NCBI GenBank assembly: GCA_029204225.1
Contig: MU831861.1
Coordinates: 1-64,000 of the forward strand
Origin: Diphasiastrum complanatum
Taxonomy: Eukaryota; Streptophyta; Lycopodiopsida; Lycopodiales; Lycopodiaceae
Length of the DNA stretch: 64,000 nt
Direction of reading: 5' to 3'
Shown: in pieces, positions 26,301 to 36,395 of the stretch
Layout: each line of letters opens with the position of its first letter
Numbering within the stretch: position 1 is the stretch's first letter
The notes under the pieces: generated by a model
The model's database searches: none
What the model was told of the DNA's origin: nothing
Seen by the model: only the letters and a program-made list of their open reading frames with translations
Program-made: the position numbers and the translations under genes

Positions 26301-26615
26301 CTACATCACTGGATAAGATATCAGGGGAGATGGTGTCGTCCCTGTTGATTGTCTTCCTTTTTGCTTCTTTGTGGGTGGTGCTAGTGAAACAAGTTCTGTT
26401 GTCGGTTGTGGGGTGGCTCGCTTTATGGTTCTCGGATAGACGTCGTCGAGCTCTTTGATAGCAGCGGCCGCTCGATGTCCCAACTGTTTGGTGACCAATA
26501 TGTGGAGGAGATATCCACATTTGGTGGTTGGTTTCCTAGCTTTTAAGGCTCCGCATAACTTGTCTGATACCTTTTCCGCATCCATGGTTAGGGTCAAGGA
26601 GAGAAGATCGTGCAT
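26301..26615 (-). CDS. Hypothetical 104-aa ORF (copy 1)
   Basis: ATG-initiated minus-strand frame. The N-terminal half reads HDLLSLTLTMDAEKVSDKL and KCGYLLHILVTKQLGHRAAA, and the C-terminal half is Thr/Pro/Lys-rich (LAPPTKKQKGRQSTG). I do not recognise it. The second block keeps the same length with two amino-acid changes (A to V, R to S). It may be a transposon or gene fragment; no flanking exons were identified. Confidence 0.3.
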   Translation of the reverse strand: MHDLLSLTLTMDAEKVSDKLCGALKARKPTTKCGYLLHILVTKQLGHRAAAAIKELDDVYPRTIKRATPQPTTELVSLAPPTKKQKGRQSTGTTPSPLISYPVM

Positions 26616-27504
26616 GGCTTATTTCCCACTTTGTAGTATTATGCTTAGACACATAAGAGAGCACTTCTTATTATCACAAGAAGAAGCATACTGAAAGTTT
26701 TGTCACTCATAATCATCAAATAACAAGATAAATGGGCGCATTTGAAGCGGCCATCTTCAATGTTTTACAGCAGAAACCGAACAGCATGTGATACCATCTA
26801 CTCGATGGAACAACAAGTAATACCATAGTAGAGCTGCTATATGTCAGAAAGACAACACATGATAAGTGCTCCATCACATTGTTGATGCCATACATATGCT
26901 CAGACCACATATACAAAAGTGCCCACATATAAGAAGCAAAACATATTGTTGAGGGCGCGGCCCACTGGCCGCACTGGATTCTGCTGGCCAGCGGCCAGTC
27001 TCATACACACTCCATGCAAAATCGTTGTCAAGAGACACATCCCATAATAATAAAAAAAGGTAAGCCATATCTATGAGCAGATTATCAGCTGTCGATGCGC
27101 CCTCTTACGGAAGTCCTCCGTAGATATCCAAACGTGAAGTGGTAATCTATGATCATCATGCCATTATGTAAGCTTGTTTGCATCACCGCATGGCTAGCAA
27201 AGGCCTTTCATCAGCAAAGAACAATCATAAAGTCTAAACAATATAAGCCTTCTTACCTTTGGTCGTAGTAGCATTCCTGCGATTATTCTTCCTTTCATTT
27301 CTAGTAGAAAACCTCTTCACCCAACAAAGCCAGCACCAATAGAGAAGTAAACCAAGCAAGAGAGAAAGAAAGAAGAAAGAGTGGACCTTAGGGTTGTAGT
27401 CTCCTCTCCTTAAATAGAAGATTCAGTGCTTCTAGAAGCATCAGCTAGTTGTAGATGCACACCGTTGGATCGAATACTTGCTATGTGCATAAATCATAGC
27501 CCTT
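26616..27504. other. No gene recognised
   Basis: Contains a GC-rich patch of overlapping GGCC inverted repeats around 26955-26999 (GCGGCCCACTGGCCGC; CTGGCCAGCGGCCAG). Otherwise unremarkable. Confidence 0.4.
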
Positions 27505-27899
27505 TATCTCGGCTTTCCAAAAAGCAAGATACCATCTCTCTTTCATCAACAAAATCCGAGTATAAAGCTATGACAACAACAACAAAGGAGGTTCTTTGGC
27601 TTAAAAGGCTTTTGGAGGAGCTACATGTGATCAAGGATGAAGACATTCCATGCATATATTGTGATAATCAAGTAGCTCAACAACTTGCAAACAATCCATT
27701 CTTCCATGCTCGAACAAAGCACATTGAGATTTCACATCATTTCATGAGGGAGAAAATGCAAGCGAAGGAGATCAAGCTTATTCATGTTTCATCATCAGAT
27801 TGCATTGCTGATATACTCACCAAGGCATTGCCTAAAGATCCATTTGTAAAATTAAGATTGGCTCTTGGAGTTATAGATAGATCTATGCTAGATTTACCA
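27505..27899 (+). pseudogene. Copia RNase H C-terminal fragment (copy 1)
   Basis: Reads LSKKQDTISLSSTKSEYKAM, then VLWLKRLLEEL, YCDNQVAQQLANNPFFHART, HIEISHHFMREKM and ADILTKALPKDPF, the conserved end of a Copia polyprotein. All upstream RT sequence is missing. In this copy the frame runs straight past the duplication edge into another element's gag. In copy 2 it ends at a stop followed by a polypurine tract and LTR. Confidence 0.9.
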
Positions 27900-27942
27900 C
27901 TTCAAAATATACAATTTGACCACTTCAAATTATACAATTTGA
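27897..27942. repeat. 23-bp tandem duplication at the block junction
   Basis: CCACTTCAAAATATACAATT and its near-copy CCACTTCAAATTATACAATT lie 23 bases apart (27897 and 27920), with one mismatch. The first copy overlaps the block edge by the shared bases ACCA. Confidence 0.8.
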
Positions 27943-30379
27943 AAAATGAGGATGGAGTCCATCTTGATCCTTCAAGACGTGATGGACATAGTTCTTGGCC
28001 TTGAAGAAGAAGCACAAATTCTTCAAGAGGTTCAAAAATACAAAAAGAGAGCTAGGATGGCTCTCCATTACATTAAGATGAATGTCTCTAATGAGATATT
28101 GAGGGAGATAGGTATTTGTACAACAGCCAAAGAAGCTTGGGATTGTCTCAAGACTATCTATGAGGCTAAGAATACCTCTAGGATTCTCACTCTTAGGAAT
28201 TAAATCTTTCAAAGTAGCCAAAAGAGTGATGAGAGTGCATCTAGTTATGTTTTGAGAGTAAAAGATATTCATAGAGAGCTTGCTTGCATTGGTGATTCCA
28301 TCAATCAAAATGAGCTAGTTCAAGTCATTCTGAATGGCTTGAGAAGTGAATTTGATAACCTTGTCCAATCCTATGCCATTAAGGAGGAGCTACCAAGTTT
28401 GGAGGCTCTCCAAAGTGTGCTAATTTCGGAAGAATCAAGACAAGAGTACAAGCTCTTGAGTATGGACAAGCTTTCTCTCACTCATAATGATGGCAAAGCT
28501 CTCTTTGCCAAGGATAAGCACAAAGGGAGGAGCAAGAACCAACATCAACAATCCTCAAGCAAGGACAAAGTCAAATCCAAAGACAAAGATGAGGAGGAAG
28601 ATGATTCCTCTAATGCTTCATCATCCAAGCTCAAGAAGAAGAAGATCAAGTGCTTTTATTGTGGCAAGAAAGGTCATTATGCCACCAATTGCTTCAAGAA
28701 GAAGAATCAACTCAAGCAAGCCAACATTACCAATGAGAAGGAAGACACTATTGCAAGTGATGGAGAGGGATCTCTTATGGTCTCTAGTTTCTCATCTACT
28801 CCCTTCAAGAAGGACGGCCTATGGTATATTGATAGTGGAGCGTCTTCACATATGTGTAGCTCCAAGGACTCTTTCTCTTCTATTGTACCTTATGATGGAG
28901 TCAAGAAATCAATATACACTGCAAATGATTTTGAATGTCCTATTGAAGGCATAGGGAACATTCCCTTGAAGCTTGCATCCTCTAAAGTTCTTTCTCTCTC
29001 TAAAGTTCTTTATGTACCTAAGCTTACCAAGAATCTTATTAGTGCTGGCCAATTGCTTGATAATGGCCTTGATGTAAAATTCAATGTTGATACTTGCACT
29101 ATCAAGAAGAATGATGAGATACTTGCATTAGGATATAGATTTGGTGGCATCTATAAACTAGATCCAAATGACTATGTGAATGCTTGTAATGTTGCTCTTG
29201 TGAACAAGCTCTCTATGGAGGAATTATGACATAGGAGGTTGGGACATCCCAACTACAAATCCATGCTCTCTATGATCAAAGAAGCCAAAGCTATTGGCTT
29301 GCCAAAGTCACTCTCCAAGAAGATCAAGCCTTGTGAGGCTTGTGCTATTGCTAAATCTCACAGAAAGCCATTTACAAGATCTTCTATCAAAAGCAAGCAT
29401 CCTTTGGAGTTAATCCACTCGGATGTGCATTTCTCATCAACTACAAGCAAAGGAGGAACCACTTGTTTTGTTACTTTCATTGATGAGTACACAAGATTCA
29501 CTTGGATATATCTTCTTGCTTCTAAATCTATGGTGTTTGATCATTTCCTTATTTTCAAAGCTTATGTAGAGAAGCATTTCTCATTCAAGATTAAAGCTCT
29601 TAGAAGTGATGGAGGTGGTGAATATATCTCCAATAAATTTCAAGATTTTTGTGAGCTTGAAGGCATTAAAAGAGAGTTTTCTTGTGTCTACTCTCCATCT
29701 CAGAATGGAGTGGCCGAGAGAAAGAATAGATCTCTATGTGAATGTGCAAAATCTATGAGAATTGAGCCATCTTTACCCAAAGATTTTTGGGGGAGAAACC
29801 ATTAATTGTGCAAATTATCTTTGCAATAGGCTCCCACACATAGCTCTTGGAGGAAAGTCACCATATGAAATCTTATTTTTGAAGAAGCCTAAGGATGATC
29901 ACCTTAGAGTTTTTGGATGCTTATGCTTTATCCATATTCCCTTGGAAACAAGGAAGAAGGAAGATCCTAGTGCATGCAAAGGGATCATGGTTGATGTGTT
30001 TCCAATACTTTTTGAAAGCAAGATATTGCATTGTCAAAAGTATGCTCTTGGTTCTAGTAAGAACAAGATTGAGCTTGGTACTCACTTTTTTGAAAATCAT
30101 GTTTTCACATGTTTTGAGGCAAATTGTAAACTCCTCTTGAGATTAAATGAAGTATCCAAAGTGGACACTTACATCCTTGAGAGAGTAACTAGCCTAAAAA
30201 AGGTCAAGATAGTCTTTGATATCAAGATTAGATCCATCATGGATATAGTTCATTGTATGTGGACTAGTCAAGCTAGAAAGCATAATCTTGATAATCATCA
30301 TTGTTTCACATCTTATGATCTTGATCTCCATGAGCCTTATGAGGCTTGGAAGCCTCATATTTCTCTATTTATGGTCTGA
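27900..30379 (+). pseudogene. Copia gag-protease-integrase remnant
   Basis: Plus-strand Ty1/Copia element without LTRs, RT or RNase H. In order: gag start SNYTI-stop-KMRMESIL (TGG to TGA), UBN2 gag (KEAWDCLKTIYE), zinc knuckle CFYCGKKGHYATNC (about 28651), protease WYIDSGASSHMC (about 28823), GAG-pre-integrase with LW changed to L-stop before HRRLGHPN (29227), and integrase core with HSDVHFSSTTSKGG and SPSQNGVAERKNR. A frameshift lies near 29795 in KDFWG, and a decaying C-terminus ends near 30379. A further stop lies at 28201. It is inactive. It begins exactly at the edge of the duplicated block. Confidence 0.9.
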
Positions 30380-30756
30380 CATTTTCCAATTTTTTTTTTT
30401 CAAAAAAATAAAAAAATTCAGGCCCCTCCCCTCACTGTCCCACATCCCCAAAACGAAATAAAAACAATCTTCCTTCCCCTAAACCCCCCCCCCCCTCCGG
30501 AATTAATTGTTAGAGGGTCTTTGGCACCCACCTGCCCTCTTCTGTTAAAAAAAAAGGAAAAAGGTACATAAAAAAATTTGCAACAAACCTAACCACTGCC
30601 CATGCCTCCCATAACTGAGATACCACAAAATTGTGCATGAAAGAGCAAACAATTTATATTTTTTCAGTCCAGAGAGCAGTGTCTCGTGCTCTAGCTATCT
30701 CTGTCTCTCTTACGGATCTATATTATACTATTATATAAATACAGGTCAACGATGCG
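30380..30756. other. Homopolymer-rich spacer
   Basis: Poly-T/poly-A runs and a C run (about 30487-30496) follow the Copia remnant. No coding was recognised. Confidence 0.5.
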
Positions 30757-31918
30757 CTCCCCAGATGAACTTCAACAGCTTACTAATTACTTATGCTCCG
30801 TAGTGTCATTCAACACAGGGAAGTACAAGATCTACATAGTACTATGGCCTATATGTTTTTTGAGAGCATAAGGTCCTTGTGCTTTTGACCAATTCTGAAT
30901 GCTCCGGAAATTGCATGTCGTGCCACAGCAGGAATCCAAATTCACTTTACTCAGACGACAAACCAATCTAAGGACAGACAGGGATCAATACATATCCCTG
31001 TCAATTAGGCCTCTAGCTTCATTCTGTTATTTGTACACGTCTTCTCAGGTAATCCAAGTGCCTTATGCTTTACGAGCATAAGTTTCAAAAAAATTTGTGA
31101 AGTCACAAATACCAAGCAAGTTTTTTGGAACTTCTCCTTTATCCTAGCTAACAAAGCCTCCTTTGTCCAAGGACCGTTATCCAAGGTTTAGGGGTAGGGG
31201 ATTGTCATTTTGCACAGTTCGTTATCCAAGGTGCAGGTCAACCAGATTCACATTTTCTGCCTCCAGTTGTGACACCACTTCCAGAACATAAGAACATGCA
31301 AACAAAAATGTACTGCTGCTAAAGCTTTCTTGAGAATTGCAGTTCTACTTCTCCATGAAAAAGGTACATACACAAGTGAGCTTTTTTTCATTCTGATTAG
31401 TGACAGATCTGCTCATTACAACAACACAGACTCTACAAATTTTATCTGGAAAGTCATTAATTGCTCCTTCAAATCCAGGTCAAACGTTTTTAGGGTGATT
31501 TCAGAGACAACACCCACTGATTTCCAATCGGTGGATTTTCCTGCCTAGGAAGTGAAGGTCTTGGAGTACCAAGAAAAAGCGGAGCTAGACTAAGTAGAAT
31601 GGCTTGAAGCTGAGAAATATGTTGAGACCCAACATACTGTGTTCAAGGATGCTGAAGAGATACAGAGCTATTTTCTTGGATAAATTTTTCCAATGATGTT
31701 TACTATCCTGCCTCTCTAAGCCTAAACCCTAAACCTACACACTACTATGTCTTATAGGATGAGATCGGTTTCTCCCCGGACGAACTTCAACAGCTTACTA
31801 ATTACTTATGCTCCAAACCCTAAACCCTAAACCCTAAACCTACACACTGCCATGTCTTATAGGATGAGATCGGTTTCTCCCCAGATGAACTTCAACAGCT
31901 TACTACTTACTTATGCTA
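30757..31918. repeat. Dispersed/tandem 43-bp unit with interstitial telomeric repeats
   Basis: GATGAACTTCAACAGCTTAC or a close variant, within a 43-bp unit, occurs at 30757-30799, 31772-31814 and 31876-31918. The last two belong to a unit of about 104 bp that also carries ATGTCTTATAGGATGAGATC. Between them lies CCCTAAA x3 (about 31815-31840), the Arabidopsis-type telomere motif; more CCTAAACC occurs at 31720-31735 and 32153-32167. Confidence 0.8.
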
Positions 31919-32097
31919 CAACTTCGTCACTGGACCTTAACCCTAGCTGCAATACGCCATCTCCTAGTAGCCCACTATTATCTTTGGAATGGCTGTATCA
32001 CATTGGAGTCTGGAAAGTGTAGCATTGAACTTTCCTTAGACAACAAACTCTCCCTCTCCGTCTCTCTCTCTGGATAGCCCTGCCATCTCCCACTGGA

Positions 32098-32101
32098 TTC
32101 T

Positions 32102-32132
<31 letters not shown>

Positions 32133-32166
32133 ATCTCTCTCTGTGTGTCCCTCCCTAAACCCTAAA

Positions 32167-32222
<56 letters not shown>
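32098..32222. repeat. (CT)n microsatellite
   Basis: Two CT runs separated by a CCCTAAACCCTAAACC telomere-like interruption. Confidence 0.9.
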
Positions 32223-32231
<9 letters not shown>

Positions 32232-32329
32232 CATAAACCCAATAGCATCTCTCTCTTCCTAAACCACAGCTCTCTCTCTCTCTTTCGCGTGTTTTAGGGT
32301 TTTAGGGGCCTTTTTTTTTTGAAAAAAGA

Positions 32330-32515
32330 AAAATGCGTCCAGGTCCCGGACGCGTTCTGGGACCTGACGCGTCCGGACGCTGGACGCGTCCAGCGTCCAG
32401 AAAATAAAAAAAATCCAGCGTCCAGAAAATAAAAAAAATGGACGCGTCCGACCCCACATCCGGGGGTTGGACGCATCCGGGTCCGGGCGCCGGACGCGGA
32501 CGCCAAAAGGCCGCA
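32330..32515. repeat. CpG-rich palindromic repeat cluster (GGACGCGTCC)
   Basis: GGACGCGTCC-type palindromes dominate. A perfect 24-bp palindrome lies at 32375-32398, centred on GGACGCGTCC. AGGTCCC/GGGACCT arms enclose 32341-32365. A 25-bp unit (CAGCGTCCAGAAAATAAAAA...) is tandemly repeated at 32391 and 32416. Flanks are AT-rich. Confidence 0.75.
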
Positions 32516-32540
32516 TCTGCCCCGGACCCTCATGTCTGCT

Positions 32541-34241
32541 ACATACAAAACAAGTTACATATATATATTTTAGATTTCTGTAAAACGTTGTGTTTTATAA
32601 CTATATGCTTATCTTGTTATCCTACTCGACTCTTTTGTTAGCTCTCCTCAAAATAATGGTTTTTTGAGATTTTGTGTCATTCTACGAGATCTAGGACAAA
32701 GCCTTATCCATTTATGCCAAACTTTGAAAGAAATGATTGACCTTGTATTGCTGTCAAAAATAGAATTGTGTAGAAGTGCTTCAAAGGTGGGATTTATTTT
32801 ATCTTGGAAGTTTGCCAAATGTGGTTATTTTTAACATGTTCGAATTGAAAACTTTCAGCTGCATTTTATTGCGACTTTGCTTTGTGTATAACGCGTTGTA
32901 ATACTAGAGCATGGTTTGAATAAAGGACCAATTGATAGGAGGAGGTCACAGAGACAGATCCTATTCCACATAATGCTGATTAAGAGAGTTATGAATCAAA
33001 TCACATATTTTAGTGTTAATGAATCATAATTTGACAATACATGAAGCAATCTAATAATCTCTCACGAAGAATGGCAAATAGCAACACATAGCTAAAGCCC
33101 TACAAGCAGTTTCAAAGGCAAGAGTTCTCCCACGAAGACCAAGCAATACAAAATCATAAGCTGAAAAATGAATGTGTGCCCTATTTATAGTCCCTTGAAG
33201 AACCCTAAAAGCCAAATTTGAAAAATCAAGGGATGTAGAACTTCTGGAAATAAAATAGTACCCCCCTCCTAAAGGACCCCCACTACAGGTACCTAACCAT
33301 TAAAAGTTGGTGGCCCTTGGCAGTCCTAAATGTAAATGCATAAAATGTACATGAATAGGCTCGTGGCCAACAATTGAATAAAAGAGCTATGAATGTGTAA
33401 TAAAAGCATGGTGAGGCAAGTAAAACAAGACAAGTCTATAACTCTCCCCCATCGAAAAACATTGCCATTGATGTTGGCATGGAGAAAAAGAACATGAAGG
33501 AGAAACACCAGCATGAACAATAGCATCAACACCACCAATTGTAAGAGTTAGCTGGAGCATCGTAGAACTGAGTACTGGCAGCAAGAGCATGACCCAAGAA
33601 ATTGAGCTCGATGTTGACATTGAACTTGAACATGTAAAATAGCTGCAAGCACAACAAGAAAGAGCTTTGGACCATTATGAAAAGTAGCATGGCGACGAGC
33701 ATCATCCTCAACAGTAGTGCTCACATCAAAGGTACATGTATGAAGAGGAACTTGAAGTTGATATGTAGCAGGATTGATAAGGGCTATAATACTATGGTGC
33801 AAGCTTCTCAGTTGGAAATGAAACGATTCCTAGCTGCTGGAAACTGGACGATTCATTTCTAGAGAGGCCGATTTTCTCCCTAATGACCTGCAGTCTAAAC
33901 CTTGGGTTCCACTGAGGAAGAGGGTCATTAATTTTGATCCAGATAGCATGAAGACAGATGGGATTGCAATGATCCCAAACTAATTACTTTTGCTGATATG
34001 GTTTTGATTAATTTCAGTGTTGGTGCTGCCTTAAGCTATCTAGAATTTGCATGTGGTTGCATGTGGACTGCATGTAGGTTGCTTGTTAATTTTGATTAAT
34101 TTCATGTGGCTGCATGTAGCTGCATGTACATGCATGTAATTTAGAAGATGAAATTTGACGAAATTTGTTCCTCTTAAAGTATCTATGTTTACATGCAAAT
34201 TGATTTCACATAAGGATCCTTTGGAAAGGATGTAAATCCTA
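32541..34241. other. No gene recognised
   Basis: Overlapping minus-strand frames at 33326-33802 show no motif. A TGCATG-rich stretch lies at about 34045-34140. The segment could be the leader of the Gypsy remnant that follows, but no LTR was identified. Confidence 0.4.
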
Positions 34242-34419
34242 AAGGATTACAAGAGAAAGTAGAGCCGTTGAAGTGGAATTGATCCTAAAGGCTTACTTTT
34301 CTCTATCTTTTGTAGGATGGCATCTTTAGGAAGGATTACAAGAGAAAGTAGAGCCGTTGAAGTGGAATTGATCCTAAAGGCTTACTTTTCTCTATCTTTT
34401 GTAGGATGGCATCTTTAGG
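34242..34419. repeat. 89-bp perfect tandem duplication spanning a gag start
   Basis: AAGGATTACAAGAGAAAGTA begins units at 34242 and 34331, and the two 89-bp units appear identical. The second contains the ATG used by the Gypsy gag at 34406. Confidence 0.9.
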
Positions 34420-36110
34420 AAGGAATCCGATGGACACTACAACTCCTTCGAGTTTTAGTGATCTGACTACTCCTATAGTTATGGATGCTAGTACCCTGCA
34501 ATCGGTGCTTCAAGCTTTGCATCACCAAGTTCAGTTCAGGCTCAAAATGCCCAGCTTGAGGCCAAAAATAAGGCTTTGGAAGCTGGCATGATGAACTTGT
34601 ATCAGGTTCGGCAAGTGTTGCCCCCTCATTTTGGAGCTTTCAAAGGTGATAGGAAGGAACGAGTACTTGAGACACTACATTTTGGCTTAATAAGTGGAGT
34701 CAGTTCTTTTAAATGAATAACACACCTGAAGCAGATCGGAGCCTTTTCAACCGTGTATTTGGAAGGTAAAGCCCTTACTTGGTGGGACGACTTAAAGGTT
34801 AAACCTAATGTCCCCACAAGACTCGGGATGAATTCTGTAATGCCTTCCGCGAAGCTTTCCTGCCTATTTTGGATGAATTTGAATTTTTCAGGACGTTTCA
34901 ATCTACCTCCATGGGAGGAAAAGGTCTTGAGGATTATGTCCAAGAGTTTAAGGAAGCCCTTACTCCTCTCGGGGTTGAATATCCACCCAAATTTTAGTTA
35001 TTGAAATTCATTTTAGCTTGCCCAAGGACTATCAGGTAGAAGTCCGAAGGAATAAGCCAAAGATTGTTGAAGAGGCAATTTTGCCAAGTTATATGATGAA
35101 GCTCCTCGGCTTCGTTGTGAGCATTCTTCCACAAGTACATTTCCAAAGAAGAAGTTTTCCAATAAGGGAAAAAAAAGAGAAAGTTACTGTTGTGGATGGT
35201 CCTGCAAACAAAAGCCCAAAAGAACCTTCTGCACGGTGTAGGAGAAGGATTTTATTTTGGCTCGATCTCAAGGCTTGTGCTACTCATGCCAAGAAAAGGG
35301 TCATTTGGCAAAGGATTGCCCAGTTTTTAGAAAGCATATTCCTAAGTATACGAAGTTAGCTCTTCCTTTAACCCAGGCTCTAAAGGGCATTTAGAAACTC
35401 AAACGAAAGAGTAAGATCAGTCCACCATTTACTTGGACAGCAGAGATGAATGAGAGCTTTGAACTACTCAAAAGTTGTGTAACCTCTGCTCCAAGGTTAA
35501 GATTGGTGATCCATCACGTTCTTTCATTGTAAGGACTGATGCTAGTGACTAAGTGATCTTGCGATAGGCACAGTATTGCTACAGGATGGACATCCGATAG
35601 CATATGAGAGCAGAAGTTGAATCTTGGTCAAAGTAGATATTCTACTTATGAGAAGGAACTTTTTGTTATTACTCATGCACTCAAGATTTGGAGACAGTAC
35701 CTTTATGGTTCCAAATTTGAAGTATATGCATCACCAGTCCCTACGGTATTTTTGTGGTAAATGGGAAAGTATATCCATGGATCTGGTCATTGGTTTGCCC
35801 AGAACGACAAATGGTCATGATGCTATTTGGGTTGTAGTGAATAGGCTGCCTAAGTTAGCACAATTTATTCCTACAAAGACCACAGTCAAAGCCTCAGAGT
35901 TAGCACAACTTTTTGTAGAAAAGTTGTTTAGACTGTATGGTCTACCTTGTGATATAGTTAGTAATACTAGGTAGAGACCCTAAGTTTACGGGGCACTTCT
36001 GGCAAGCAGTGTTTCGACGATTAGAAACTACTTTAAGTATGAGTTCCTCAAACCATCCAGAATCTGATGGTCAAAGTGAGAGAACTATGGAACATATGCT
36101 ACGTGCACGT
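34406..36110 (+). pseudogene. Ty3/Gypsy gag-pol remnant with internal deletions
   Basis: Plus-strand fragments in Gypsy order. Gag reads YLEGKALTWWDDLKVKP, then DEFCNAFREAFLPILDEFEF in a shifted frame. A zinc knuckle CYSCQEKGHLAKDC (about 35279) follows. Next comes the RT C-terminal/RNase H region (FTWTAEMNESFELLK; STYEKELFVITHALKIWRQY). Integrase reads SMDLVIGLPRTTNGHDAIWV, LFRLYGLPCDIVS and NHPESDGQSER. Protease and most of RT are deleted, and many stops and frameshifts occur. No LTRs were found. It lies immediately upstream of the first visible NUP85 exon. Confidence 0.85.
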
Positions 36111-36395
36111 CTCGTGCCAAATTCTGTAGATGTTAAGAGCTTTTCATAGAAGTAGACTATCTGGCAATCATTTTGTTGATATAAAAAATTTAGTACAAAA
36201 ATGGACTTGAATAAGAATTGTATTGGAGCCTTGTTATACGCTCCATAATATGATTGTCTCCCGTGGACAGTTGCAGAAGGTTGTCATGGAAACTAGCTGC
36301 AGTATGGATGTAATCAACTTGTTATTCAAAAGAGCTTTGGAAGTAGTTTGAGTATGTTTTTCCTTTCTGTCTTTAACAGTTGACCTGTGTTATAG

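Noticed and set aside
33326..33802. Overlapping minus-strand open frames
   Set aside because: Three frames overlap, none has a recognisable motif, and composition looks non-coding.
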